Assembly (NCBI GenBank): GCA_037951105.1
Contig: JBAMJV010009346.1
Location: 1-64,000, forward strand
Source: Echinarachnius parma
Lineage: Eukaryota > Echinodermata > Echinoidea > Clypeasteroida > Echinarachniidae
Length of the DNA: 64,000 bases
Direction of reading: 5' to 3'
Made by a program: the position numbers and the translations under genes
The notes under the pieces: generated by a model
Seen by the model: the letters and a program-made list of their open reading frames with translations, nothing else
Database searches by the model: none
What the model was told of the DNA's origin: nothing
Part shown: positions 53,437 to 63,840 of the stretch, piece by piece
How the letters are laid out: each line of letters starts with the position of its first letter
Numbering within the stretch: the stretch's first letter is position 1

Positions 53437-53864
53437 ACATCCACATCATACTTTAACTCTTTCTTTGAAATAAATTGTCAATAGTTCTTATATACATCCT
53501 TCCTGTGATTTAAAATGTGCATAAGTTTCTTTGTTAATTTTTTTTAATGACAATTAACACATTTGACCCGAGTTATTCCAACTCAAGTCATTATTAGATA
53601 TGAATGTGATGGACAGAGCCACTCGAGTGACGAGTCTACTACAAGTACTCTGTCGTAGCTTTAATACCCTGAGATGTGAGCACGTGGCATGCACACTATC
53701 CTTATTTTGTATTTTCTTCCAGTTTTACTCTCCTCTATATCTCTAGCTAGTTTGTACTTATCTTGCAGTTCTCTTTGCCTTGCCCTCACTATCTTTTTCC
53801 TTTCTTTTCTTCCAGTTCTCCTCCCGAAGGCTCTGCTCCCAGCTATCCTCTGGATGAAATCAGA

Positions 53865-54175
53865 CACCAGTCACAGGAAATTCATTACAACCACAAACCC
53901 GTACGTCAAATACAACTGTGCGTCTCTTTATCCACTGCGCTGGAGTACATGTAGTCTTATCAAGCATACCCTATTCGTTCATTGCACTCTGTATGAGGTG
54001 AAAAGTGCATCTCTCTCAGTTTCAGAAAAGTACTAGTAGTAGAATGAAGATGTGAACAAACAGAGGGCAGAGGAAACTTCATTATAACCAACAACCTTCG
54101 GACGTACATCAATCTATCAAATACCACTGTACACGATCTCTCCTTTTCATTGGAATAGTCTTGTCAAGCAACCAA
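53865..54175. repeat. Direct duplication of about 195 bp spacing
   Basis: CAGGAAATTCATTACAACCA, ACCCGTACGTCAAATACAACTGTG, CTCTTTATCCACTGCGCTGGAG then TAGTCTTATCAAGCA (53874-53970) recurs as GAGGAAACTTCATTATAACCA, GGACGTACATCAATC...AAATACCACTGTA, CTCTCCTTTTCATTGGAA then TAGTCTTGTCAAGCA (54068-54160). Confidence 0.65.
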
Positions 54176-54260
54176 TTTTCCATTGCCTTGTGAATCTGGT
54201 GGGTCCTGTATAAACTCTATGAGGATCGCATAATCTAGCAAAAGCAGGAAGCAGGGTTAA
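54176..54260 (+). mobile_element. 80-bp TTAA-family copy
   Basis: TTCCATTGCCTTGTGAATCT, GGTGGGTCCTGTATAAACTC and GAGGATCGCATAATCTAGCA, ending GCAGGGTTAA. Shares its right TTAA with the inverted next copy. Confidence 0.75.
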
Positions 54261-54336
54261 CCTGTTCCCTACTAGATTTCCCAGCTCCCATATAGTTAAT
54301 ACAAGATCCACCAGGTACCTGTGGGCAATGGGTTAA
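54257..54336 (-). mobile_element. 80-bp TTAA-family copy, complete, abutting the previous
   Basis: TTAACCTGTTCCCTACTAGA, TTTCCCAGCTCCCATATAGT, AAGATCCACCAGGTACCTGT and GGGCAATGGGTTAA; exactly 80 bp with TTAA on both sides. With the previous copy it forms an inverted pair joined at one TTAA. Confidence 0.85.
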
Positions 54337-54676
54337 GATGAACAAACTGCAAACCCTACTAAAAACTTATAAGGCAAGTGAACATCAATATGAACTGAAT
54401 GTACTTTTCTATCACAGTTCCATGACAAGTACTCTTGAAATTGACAATTGCTTTTATAAATATATCTGAAAGAAATATAACTTATAAAATTATATATGGA
54501 TATTTGTTGTAAGAAGATCATTATATTGTACATGTAGTTTCTGCTACGGGAAATGTGCTGAACCGGGATAGAAAAGCCCTAACGCAATGTCAATTGAATG
54601 TCACAATTAGTAAGCTTGCAGGCATTGGTATGATGGAAGAAGTAGGTGTGAGTTTACAACATATCCCTTCTATACA

Positions 54677-54694
54677 CCCCCCCCCCCCCCCCCC
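54677..54694 (+). repeat. C18 homopolymer
   Basis: Eighteen C followed by ACCACAC. Similar long runs lie at 27647-27659 (C13) and 62215-62236 (C22). Confidence 0.9.
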
Positions 54695-54769
54695 ACCACA
54701 CAAACCAATCCTTATTAATTCACTGCCTCCCCTAGCACAAACAAATATAAAATACAACTTACTGATTTA

Positions 54770-57595
54770 ACCATTTCATAATCATGACCACAGACTTTGC
54801 TATGCTGGCATTCTATATTTGAAACATTTATTCAATGAATTCAGAGCAGGTTCAGAAAATACTTGCGTTGTGGTCATTGTTGAGAGTGTGTAATTAATAC
54901 AAAATCATACAGTCTTTAATGGTTTAATTGGAATTAATTGAAATGATATGAAGAATTGGCATTACATAATGCAAACACTATTTTCAAACATGAATTTCAA
55001 TGAGAGCAATGCAGTTCTATGGGCACACAGCTCAACAGGTTAAACATGTAACTCATCATGATTATCCCATTGTTCATATAGCCAGTGCAAAGTCACATCT
55101 AGTGTTAAACAATATTTTTTAGGGGTTGGGGCAAAAAGTGTGGGGGGCAATATTTTCCACAAGGGGGTGCATAAACCCCATATGGTGTCAAGTGTTTCTT
55201 TATTAGTTACCCTCTGTTATTCACAATCATTCAACAATTGTGTACACAGATGTATGTATGATATAACTGCATAAATCTAGACTTGTGTGGTTTCACCTGA
55301 CAAACTAGGTAATTTTATGATTATGACAAGTTTGTTTTGTATTCTTTCATTTAAACAATAACATAGTGCTTATATTGTGATTATATTGTAATAACAAGTT
55401 TTTTTAATGAAATTTCAATGCAAATGAACGTTCATGCTAACATAATTTTTATTTTGTTAGGGGGTTTGAGGTTGAGAAATGGTGCTAGTAATCTCTGGCA
55501 AAATCAATGCTGCGAAAAAAAAGAGACAAGGAAGGTTTATGGACACATTCAGTGTAGCTCATATAAGTTCCCTCATACATCACCATGACCATTCCATTGT
55601 TTATTTAGTCTGTACTGGAAACCAACATCTGTAGCTATAGCCAGCCTGGCTGAGTAATTACACAAAACATGCATCATCACAAAAGTGGAATGGGTCTACA
55701 TGCTAACATCAAAGTCAATGTGTGGGGTACACAAGAGGTTTGAAAAAGAGCTACTAACTGAAAAACACAGTTTTTATACCATTCCAGCAAGACTCTTATC
55801 TCAATTTAATTTTGAGCATTGCTATTAACAGCATTGGGCTAACTTGTATCCATGAAATGTACAAACTGCTGAATTTCAATATCCCCATGAAATTACAAAT
55901 GATCACAAAATTGTATGATCAATCAGAAGGAGTCATTATCTTTTTAAAATTTTATATATATATTGTCAAATAATCACACCAACAAATAACAACCAAAAGA
56001 CTATTATTCTTATAAGCTATCTCATAAACTAAACTCATAATTATAACTCTTTGCTGTGAAAAATGCTATGAATTCTTTATAGGAATACAATAAATCTTGT
56101 ATTTAGAAATTGGCCTAATTTACGTTTAAAAATCCTATCCTTAAACCTTAAATAAAAAACTAACCCTTACTCTAACTCTAACCTTTAATAATCATATGTC
56201 AAAGCCCATTCAAAGCCCATTATCCAGGAGAGTGAGGTGCAATAGATCCCTTCAATTATCCCTTAATATCCGGTTAGATCCAGTTTATGGGGGAGTTGTG
56301 GGTGTAAGAGAGGGTCTTCATTCTTATTTTTTCTTGACTTGACATTCTGAGGTTTGTTTCTGTTTAAAAATTGTGTTGTTATTGTTTATACATTTGTCCA
56401 AGAAGTTATAAAGTGATATTATATTGCTAAATATGGTGCTATTTTTCACAATAACCTTTGCTAATACATTTTAAAAAGTTTCTTTATTTACTGATTATAA
56501 GACGCTTCATAACTGTCTCTCTCATATGTACTCTTGAAACTCTTGTATTACGTATATAATTATGTGCTCCTATATTATTCCACATCAATACTAGATCTAC
56601 ATGTATTCTGCACTGTGTATTACAGCCACATGCAGAGCTCACGGCACAAACTATCCCCTTACTCTATATGCCCCCTAAACATTGCGACGCAACAGAGACA
56701 TACACCCTTACCCCCGGAGAAAAAGGAACTGGAAAAGGGAACAAAATAAGGCTCACTCCGTCTCCCCTGGCAACCAAAATGCTCATGTTACCCCGCATGA
56801 TGGACGTAAATGTTCCCTTTTTGTAATTGTTTGCCTTGTTTTGTTACGCTTTGTTTTTCTCTCTCCCTTCTGACTAAGTTTGGTATAAATACATTTTCAA
56901 TGCAGATTTGATTTAATCAAACAAGGGAAATCACTACCAAATATGTAAGCAGCAAACAAATCTGGACGAGGAACAAATCACACATTGCAGTGAATTATGG
57001 TGCAAAACCTGGTCAATCTTGTAAAATAAAACACATATGACATACGATGTCACAAAATTAGAAAAGCTGTTTTGTTATAATTGTCTTAACCTGGATAAAT
57101 ACGTGAAACCGTTAAACTGGGTTGACGCATGTCGAAGCATATCAAATACGGGGCACCAAAGAAATAGATACTAAGTACTCCAAACTGACTGATTGGTTTT
57201 ACCCTGTATACGGCAAACAAAGTACATTGGTATTGTGATATACCCCCGTTTGGTGGTTGTATTAGTTTGAATTCAGAAAGTGAGCACTGTATATTGTTGC
57301 TTATAAATAAATGTATTTCTGGTGGTGATTGATGCATTAAAAAGTTTTCAAGACCTAATAGTGTGCTTTATTTATATTTTTTGTTACATTTCAGTTATAA
57401 GTTAAATTAAATAACTAGAATAATTGTCTATAAACATATGTAAAAATTATTGCAGATAAATGTAATATTGTTATTTGTTATTATAAACTTTGCAAGCAAA
57501 TTAAATAGATTATTTAATAAAACATGATATCTACATTAGATGATAACCTACCCAATATAGATTTAATTGTTGAATATACTCTACAGTATCAACAT
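54770..57595. other. Unassigned AT-rich sequence
   Basis: No transposon, array or gene recognised in about 2.8 kb, the longest quiet stretch of the window. The segment 56640-56900 is less AT-rich and contains TATAAATA at 56884-56891, but without accompanying exon signals. Short AT-rich runs elsewhere. Confidence 0.45.
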
Positions 57596-57596
57596 G

Positions 57597-57686
57597 AACC
57601 CCTTAAAAACTGATCCCGGAATACTTTGGCTAGGGTCTATGGAGAATCCATGCTATACCAATATCAAATAGTCTAGAATGGGTTAA
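57597..57686 (+). mobile_element. 90-bp TTAA-family copy
   Basis: GAACCCCTTAAAAACTGATC, CGGAATACTTTGGCTAGGGT, CTATGGAGAATCCATGCTAT, ACCAATATCAAATAGTC and GAATGGGTTAA. Confidence 0.8.
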
Positions 57687-57736
57687 AAATACTACACTGT
57701 ATTGTTAGTCACACATTCATTTGATCTGTTTCTCTT

Positions 57737-57910
57737 GGACCTCATTGCAGAAAGAGTTGCAATTAAAAAAATTGTAAGTTACAATTAATTACTATTAGGT
57801 CAGATCATGTGTTCTAAATGCTCAAATCTGATTGGTTGAAACACGCAAATTGTCTGACTTACAATTAATTGTAACTTTCAATTGAGTGTATCTATTTCTG
57901 CAACGGGGCC
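57737..57910. mobile_element. GGCCC-family MITE, uninterrupted copy
   Basis: GGACCTCATTGCAGAAAGAG, TTGCAATT....ATTGTAAGTTACAATTAATTACT at the left; TGACTTACAATTAATTGTAACTTTCAATTGAGTG and TTTCTGCAACGGGGCC at the right. About 174 bp. Reference for the split copy at 46842. Confidence 0.8.
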
Positions 57911-58017
57911 ATGATGTGATAAATCTTGCGATGTAATTTGCTGTGCATATTTTATATGGTTACCAGGCATAAAATTGTCCTAAATGAAACCCCTCTCACC
58001 CAGCCATACTGGTTTAC

Positions 58018-58186
58018 TTTATTAGATTTAGGACTTGCTCCAAAGATACTTGGACTGGGGCCATTGGAGAATGCATGCTATACCAAAATTAACCATTCCC
58101 TTTTAGTTTGTGAAATCCCTGCAGACTTTGTACACAACCCAACTGGTTCCTGTAGTCAAGGGGTTAAATGGTATTGAAGGGTTCAT
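58018..58186 (+). mobile_element. 90-bp TTAA-family copy split by a nested 80-bp element
   Basis: Left part GATTTAGGACTTGCTCCAAA, TTGGACTGGGGCCATTGGAG, AATGCATGCTATACCAAAA then TTAA (58089). Right part TTAAATGGTATTGAAGGGTTCA (from 58164). The unbroken copy at 49341 reads ACCAAAATTAAACTGGC...AGGTTA at this point. Confidence 0.65.
58089..58167 (-). mobile_element. 80-bp TTAA-family copy nested in a 90-bp copy
   Basis: TTAACCATTCCCTTTTAGTT, GTGAAATCCCTGCAGACTTT, GTACACAACCCAACTGGTTC and AGTCAAGGGGTTAA. 79 bp, with TTAA on both sides. Confidence 0.8.
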
Positions 58187-58478
58187 GCATAGGACAGAGA
58201 TTAGTAGAGACATATTGAATCAAATGGAAATATTCAGAGAATCACAATCAAATATCGATTCTGCACCTTTAAGGAACATACTATCCCACAAAAAAGCCAA
58301 GCAAGGTTATGAAAGAGACATTATTGGATAGAGGAAAATCATTTGGGAATCTCAATGAAAATACCAATGCATCATTAAGACACGTATTAACCTCTACAAC
58401 TACCAAGCAAGGTTAACAAAGAGACATATTGTGAAAGAAAAATAATTGGAGAATCACAACAAAAATACCATTGTCTAT

Positions 58479-58700
58479 TTAAAGAGATCTAGTAAATTTG
58501 TTGCCATTTGCAAAAAGTGACGACTGGTTGGTAAAACATGTAGTGTTGTAATCTGGTATATCCTCTGAGTAATATGTGAAGATTCCAAGTTAAATGGACA
58601 TTATATGGCCAAGTCATGAGCAAAAATGCAAAGTGATATTCCCTAACTCATTACACTGTCTTGGTACACAGTCATGACTATCCAGTGGTAGTTAAAAATC
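58479..58700 (-). mobile_element. Partial 386-bp TTAAAGGG-family copy in a tandem array
   Basis: Left TTTAAAGAGATCTAGTAAAT, TTTGCAAAAAGTGA, AATGGACATTATATGGCC, TCATGAGCAAAAATGCAAAG, then TGACTATCCAGTGG. Inverse of 1994-2379, missing the distal part. Confidence 0.75.
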
Positions 58701-59066
58701 TGAACACTTCAATCAATATGTAACATAACATACTATCCCATAAAATGACCCTGCAAGGTTGTGGAAGAGACATTATTGGATAAAGAAAATCCATTTGGGA
58801 ATCACAACAAAAATACCAATGCCTCATTAAGACACATATTAACCTCTATAACTGCCAAACAAGGTCAACACAGAGACAAATTGTATAAAGGAAAATAATA
58901 CAAGCATCACAATAAAAAATACCAAGATGCATCTTTAAGTAACATAATAACCTCTATAATGACGGGAGCAAGGGCAAAATGAGATAAACAACAAAGTCAT
59001 AGAACAGATGAAGGTATCATTCAGGAATCATCAATGGTCATCTGCTGGACAAATCATGGGTGACCA

Positions 59067-59239
59067 GGGGGTGTATTCTGAAGTTAAAATTTCTTTTATC
59101 TGTACGTCATATCTACGTCACTAAAATATATTTTAGCAAATCGCTATTCCTTATTAAAGTACAGTGTAATATTTTAGTGACGTAGATATGACGTAGATAC
59201 AATAAATTTAACTTTAAATCGTTTTCAGAATACACCCCC
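59067..59239. mobile_element. GGGGTGTATTC MITE, second copy
   Basis: GGGGGTGTATTCTGAAGTTA and CGTTTTCAGAATACACCCCC as ends, with GTCATATCTACGTCACTAAA and its inverse inside. Inserted in one unit of a tandem array; the other unit reads ATGGGCGACAAGATAT through this point, which fixes the site to within a base or two. Confidence 0.85.
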
Positions 59240-59480
59240 AGATATTGACCAATGCATCTATAAGTAACAAGCTTACCTCCACCATGGCCGGAGTAAGGAC
59301 AAAAAGAGACATACTGGATAAAGTAAAGTCATTGGAGAATCACTTTTTAAAAATCAATGCATCGTTAAGTAACATACTAAGAACAAAGTCATATAACAGG
59401 TGAAGGTATCATTGAAGAATCATTAATGGTCATCTGTCTGACAAATCATGGGCGACAAGATATATAACCATGGTCACCAC

Positions 59481-60100
59481 TACTTGGCTAAGTTATTATG
59501 AACATGGAGCACTATGGTTATAGAGTCAATGGTATAGTGAGCTGACTGGGCACACACCAATTATTAGGGGGGGGGGGGGGGGCAATCTCAAAATATTGGA
59601 CGGGCACAAGAGGCAATAGGCCCTGCAAAGCAATGTCATTGGTTACGGTTATACTTGAATGTATACTTGATGTATGGTCTATCTTCAGGTAGGGTCGGTG
59701 TTATTTATTTGAACTTCGCTTGGTAATAAATATATGATTTGTGAGTCATAATCATATGATGAGTTATCATTTCAATTCTAGATTAATTGTCAGCCCCATT
59801 CAGGCTGACTGACCCACTCTTATTGAACTACAAGTCTTGGGCATATAACCCATTCATACTCTAATAGTTTGATCCCCATTTGATGAATGCAAGATATTGG
59901 GTTCCAGTAGCGAAAGGGTTTAACTTAAAAGCTGAAAAGATGTAACCACATTTATTCTGATGATCACATTAATTGCAGCGATAAATCATACAATGGTTTG
60001 CGAGCCATGATTCAGCCCATAACCTCATGCAATCATGATAATGACCGACCATAAATGTGTCGGTATTCCCTCTCTACCCTTCCCAAAACCAAAATGAAAG
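59481..60100. other. Unassigned sequence
   Basis: A G16 run lies at 59567-59582. Otherwise nothing recognised. Confidence 0.4.
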
Positions 60101-60102
60101 AA

Positions 60103-60445
60103 TGAGATGGAGAGAAAAGGAACTACAGATCAAGAGAAAGATAAAGAGAGGAAAATAAAGAAAAAGATAGAGAGAACAAATATAGAAAGAGGGAAAGAAA
60201 AGACAGAGAAAAAAGAAAGAGACAGAGCAAGAAATACCACTAGACAGAAAAAGGGAAGAGATGGGACTGGGATAGAGAATGAAAGGGTAAGGGATAAAAC
60301 AAAATTCAACAAATAGAGTGATAACATAGAAAGAAGGGGAGATAGAATGAGACAAAATAGTATGGAATACAGAAGAAATACAGATAGAAAGGGATACTAG
60401 TATACAAAGCCAGACAGAAACAAATAGAGAGAGAGAGAAACAGAA
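60103..60445 (+). repeat. Purine-rich GAGAAA tract
   Basis: Long A+G-biased stretch on the plus strand (AGAGAAAGATAAAGAGAGG, GAAAGAGGGAAAGAAAAGAC). Open frames on both strands (Lys/Arg/Glu-rich or Phe/Leu/Ser-rich) reflect this bias only. Confidence 0.8.
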
Positions 60446-60544
60446 ATAGAGTAGAATCTCATATACTGTTCTACAATAAATATAAAGAAATTGTGAATCA
60501 TATATATACCTTCTGTGACTAATCATTTGGATGAATATCGGTCT

Positions 60545-60770
60545 GAAATATGATCTAGGTTTTTATCCCTCTCATTGGTTTCCTGTTTGGCTTTTGGCAC
60601 GGATGTGTTAGTCAGTCCATCTGGTAGCAGTATGGTCCGTTGCGGCCCGTTTCATGCCATGGTGCTTCCATTAGCACCTGGACGTACTTGGTGTATGGTT
60701 TCAAGGTGCGATGGTGTTGTCAAATGGACAGATTAGAAATGAATATTTGACTTTGAATTCTCTGAATTTT
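60545..60770. promoter_or_regulatory. Candidate conserved non-coding element
   Basis: A less AT-rich, non-repetitive block directly before a MITE (GGTCCGTTGCGGCCCGTTTC, ATGCCATGGTGCTTCCATTA, GCACCTGGACGTACTTGG). It includes a CACCTG E-box and TAAT-like cores. Open frames are short. Enhancer function is inference only. Confidence 0.25.
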
Positions 60771-60776
60771 GCAGCT

Positions 60777-61343
60777 TTAAAGGGATAGCCCCTCTTTTGC
60801 AAGCCAAATTTCAAAAGCATGCCTGAAAAAATTAGGGCTTGAAATCTCTTTTTCGTGGAGTTATAGAGCTAAAACTAATAAACCATCATCCAACGGTTAA
60901 TTGTGCACTATACATATATTCACCCAGTGAGGAAGTTCGTACACGGATTCCACGGAGTACCACAACGCTATGCGTGACCCCTACGTGACCCGCGCACATA
61001 ATGACTGAATACTATACAAAATAACCAAACCTCGCTTAAACTGACTACATGTTTTTATATATTCTTAATTTTTGAGATTTTTTTCCATGACATACCTTTA
61101 CAAATGTCGGCTTCACAATACCTTTACAAGAATAAGTACAATATTATTGTAATATTATGCTAAATCAGTTAAACTCTTTTATTGACCGATATATAGTTTG
61201 ATGGAGGGACGCATTCGTTTTTCATTCGTAGAATCCAAATTACAGGGCTGTTCGATCTGATTTGTTTGTGTGTGTTACATTCATCCTCATCCGTCAGCTG
61301 GAAACTGTTCAGACGTTTTGTAAAAGAGGGACTGTCCCTTTAA
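60777..61343 (-). mobile_element. 567-bp TTAAAGGG MITE, third copy
   Basis: TTAA (60777-60780), AGGGATAGCCCCTCTTTTGC at the left; AAAAGAGGGACTGTCCCT and TTAA (61340-61343) at the right. Relative to 42456-43095 it lacks a short segment just after the left end (GCGAGGTTATTG...). Carries a CGA-to-TGA type stop in the frame that is open in the other two copies. Confidence 0.85.
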
Positions 61344-61347
61344 GAAA

Positions 61348-61690
61348 GGAAGTTACTTCTTTCTTTAATATGGCACTCAATTTTAGTTCTTGTTATTTCT
61401 TAAAGAGCCAAATTTGAAACTTTGTATTGTTCATTTGTAACAAAAATATCTAAGACTTATTTTTTTTACAAATTGTAATTTCTTTATTTAAGGTAGTTGC
61501 TTCTTTCTAAGGTCCTAAATTATACTTCTCTTTATGTTTTAAGTACTAAATTTGACTGTTTAAGTGTACATTTGTAACCCCAAAATAAGACTTTTTATAA
61601 AACAGAATGAAGTTACTTATCAATTAAGATCTAAAGTGTATTTCTTTTAATTCTCTAAGTCATCTAAGCAAAAATAAATTTGTCACTGTT
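61348..61690 (+). repeat. Decayed tandem array, unit about 130 bp
   Basis: GAAGTTACTTCTTTCTTTAATATGGCACTCAATTTTAG... recurs as TAGTTGCTTCTTTCTAAGGTCCTAAATTATA and TGAAGTTACTTATCAATTAAGATCTAAAGTG. CAAATTTGAAAC..TTCATTTGTAACAAAAATA recurs as TAAATTTGACTG..TACATTTGTAACCCCAAAATA. Confidence 0.7.
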
Positions 61691-62210
61691 GCAGGGTAAA
61701 TGTTGCAGGGCACATGAAAGATCCAATTGATTTTTGCTAAATTGTACAAAGTTAATGGATCACTTTAAAAGAAATATAAATGATAAAATGTCACTTTAGG
61801 TTTCTGGACCCTTGAATATTGAAAACAATTTTTTTTTAAAGATTTCATTAGCAAACACTCTACTGATGAAGGCTGTAGATGGCAGGTAAATATTATTTTT
61901 ACATCCGTTGTTTGAAAATAATACTTTGTTATAAATACAAGGGCTCAAATTCAAAAAGGTGGTTTAAATTTAAACTATTGTTTTGAATCCAATTGTCTTC
62001 AACATGTTAATATCTTGAGTAGATGTTATAGACTACTCAACCTGGATGAAAGCTGCAAGTACTGCATTGAAATATATTTATTTATTATTCCTCATTTATT
62101 AAATGGTAAAAATCTCAAAGTGATCATATAAAGGCTGAAAGAATTGGCATACAATTATAAACATGAATTAATACAATATGTTATTTACAATTGACAGTGT
62201 AGTAAAAGTC
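61691..62210. other. Unassigned AT-rich sequence
   Basis: GCAGGGTAAATGTTGCAGGGCA is a small repeat near 61693. Nothing else recognised. Confidence 0.4.
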
Positions 62211-62214
62211 ACCA

Positions 62215-62236
62215 CCCCCCCCCCCCCCCCCCCCCT
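62215..62236 (+). repeat. C22 homopolymer
   Basis: Longest C run in the window, followed by TAATC. Confidence 0.9.
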
Positions 62237-62283
62237 AATCATCAGTGCATACCACATGCATTGTCACAGCAGGAATTTACAAG

Positions 62284-62560
62284 GAGAAATCTACAAGGTT
62301 GTTTACTACAAAAAACACTGCCCTGCTTGAAAGTTACAAGGAATGAAATTTACCATCTTGTTTACCATCTTCAGGAAATTCCAAACATTGGTCTGGCAAA
62401 AAGTTAGAATGAAATCTACAAACTTGTTTATCATCTTTGAGCAGTGAATTCCAAAATGGGTATGACTTGTTGCAAGATGTTTACCAGCTTCAGACAATTT
62501 CAAGCACAGACTTGGCTGAAAGTCAAATGAAATCTCTATTCTATTTACACACACTGCACA
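62284..62560 (+). repeat. Decayed tandem array, unit about 65-75 bp
   Basis: GAAATCTACAAGGTTGTTTAC, GAAATTTACCATCTTGTTTACCATCTTCAGGAAATTCCAAACA, GAAATCTACAAACTTGTTTATCATCTTTGAGCAGTGAATTCCAAAAT, then GCAAGATGTTTACCAGCTTCAGACAATTTCAAGCACAGACTTGGCTGAAAGT. Confidence 0.8.
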
Positions 62561-63050
62561 GCAGAGTATTTTTACAATATTCTACCCAACAATGCAAAAT
62601 ATAAAATGTGCTAATTTACATTTTATTCATCATGTTTGAATTTGCCTAGAATATTTCATGATATCTTTAACATGAATTATGTTTTACTGAGGGGGTATAT
62701 GAACAGCGATATATGACAATAAAATTTTGAAGAATAAAATACTGAGCCCCATTTGATGGTCACATTAACCAGGCCAATAAATGGAGTTTTCTGAAATCCA
62801 CAATGACAGAAACACCAATAGAGGTGGACATTTGGATGAAAACCATCCCAAGAATAATATTGGTTAAATCTCCCCCATATAACCTTTTCTATGAGTAACA
62901 GTGAATTTTGCCAATGGGATCTTCCCATCATAAATCAAGAGACATTAAAGGGATCTGGTATATAAACTTGTTTTCTGATTGACCAAAATCCATTGCATCT
63001 CTAGTGGTTCTGTTATGCCTGGATGTTTTCCTCAGAAATATATAAAAACC
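62561..63050. other. Unassigned sequence
   Basis: CATTAAAGGGATCTGGTATA at 62943 matches the inverse terminus of the 386-bp family, but the rest of the element is not recognisable beside it. No gene. Confidence 0.4.
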
Positions 63051-63052
63051 AG

Positions 63053-63224
63053 CTACTGTATTTGTCGGTGTATTACCCGCACTTTTTTTCAAAAAAAGAA
63101 AAAAAAGAAGGGGGGTGCGGTTAATACACGACCGTATTAACCACCATTTTTTTTTTTTTTTTTTTTTTTTTTTAGGGGTGCGGTTAATACACCGGAGCGG
63201 TTAATACACCGACAAATACGGTAG
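63053..63224. mobile_element. Inverted-repeat MITE, TATTTGTCGGTGTATTA ends
   Basis: CTACTGTATTTGTCGGTGTA at the left and TACACCGACAAATACGGTAG at the right. The inner parts repeat GTGCGGTTAATACAC in both orientations around a T27 run (63147-63173). Folds into a hairpin. Confidence 0.8.
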
Positions 63225-63331
63225 GCTTTTTTTTCTTCAGATTTTCTCTGTATTATCAAGATATTTATGATTAAATTTGAGTTGGCAAATAGCACTGCCT
63301 TTTCGCTCATCACTTGGCCATATGACATTCA

Positions 63332-63429
63332 TTAAGCATGGAATAACAGGACTGGCTCCAGAAACAATTGGGCTGCAATCTATGGAGAATTTATGCTATT
63401 CCAAAATCAAAATCATTATAATGGATTAA
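63332..63429 (+). mobile_element. 90-bp TTAA-family copy
   Basis: TTAAGCATGGAATAACAGGA, CTGGCTCCAGAAACAATTGG, GCTGCAATCTATGGAGAATT, TATGCTATTCCAAAATCAAA and ATGGATTAA. Confidence 0.75.
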
Positions 63430-63523
63430 AGCAACCTCACACATACCAGTATTAACAAATAAATACATTATATATGCCTGCATAATGCAAAATACACATT
63501 GCACACACAATATGCATGTTAGT

Positions 63524-63840
63524 TTAAAGGGACTTCGTAACATTGTCCAAATCCTCAAAATAAAATTTTAATTCTAGCGGTTCCCTCATACCTTGTTGTA
63601 TTCGTATTAACAATAAAATCATGGGACCGGTTTCGGTTTTTCAAATTTCCCTTTCGTTACAAAGATATGTACGATCGAAGTATTCAGATAAGAAAAACTC
63701 CGGTGGAGTTTTGAAACCATGTACAAAGTGAGTGCAGTGAGTTAGTGAATATCACTTTGCATTTTTGCTCATTACTTGGCCATGCAATGTCCATTTGACT
63801 TGAAATTTTCACACAATACCCTGTGGACATATGAGATAAC
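63524..63840 (+). mobile_element. 386-bp TTAAAGGG-family copy, broken by a tandem array
   Basis: TTAA (63524-63527), AGGGACTTCGTAACATTGTC, then near-identical to 1994 as far as CCTGTGGACATATGAGATAAC. At 63841 the sequence switches abruptly to a TTCGTTATTCCGAA array. The remainder, if present, lies beyond the window. Confidence 0.8.

Larger units (their letters stand above)
58190..59480 (+). repeat. Tandem array, unit about 110 bp, invaded by two MITEs
   Basis: Units contain AGAGACATATTG.AT.AA.GGAAAAT.ATT.GGGAATCACAA.AAAAATACCAATGCATC.TTAAG.AACATA.TAACCTCTA.AACT.CCAAGCAAGGT.AACAA. Clear units near 58195, 58300, 58405, 58770, 58880, 59295. A larger repeat (AACAGATGAAGGTATCATTC..GAATCAT.AATGGTCATCTG...GACAAATCATGGG) occurs at 59000-59062 and 59397-59452. 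MITEs sit at 58479-58700 and 59067-59239. Confidence 0.8.

Noticed and set aside
53099..53449. 116-codon minus-strand open frame
   Set aside because: Lies over a tRNA-derived SINE; the frame is incidental.
56640..56900. TATAAATA at 56884 as a promoter
   Set aside because: No initiator, exon or splice signal follows on the plus strand, and such matches are common in AT-rich DNA.
60074..60526. 150-codon Phe/Leu/Ser-rich frame resembling a membrane protein
   Set aside because: Antisense reading of a purine-rich tract; low complexity and no flanking gene signals.
63275..63330. Fragment resembling the 386-bp family (TTTTCGCTCATCACTTGGCC)
   Set aside because: Short similarity only, and its orientation conflicts with the TTAAAGGGATCT end at 62944, so they cannot be one element.
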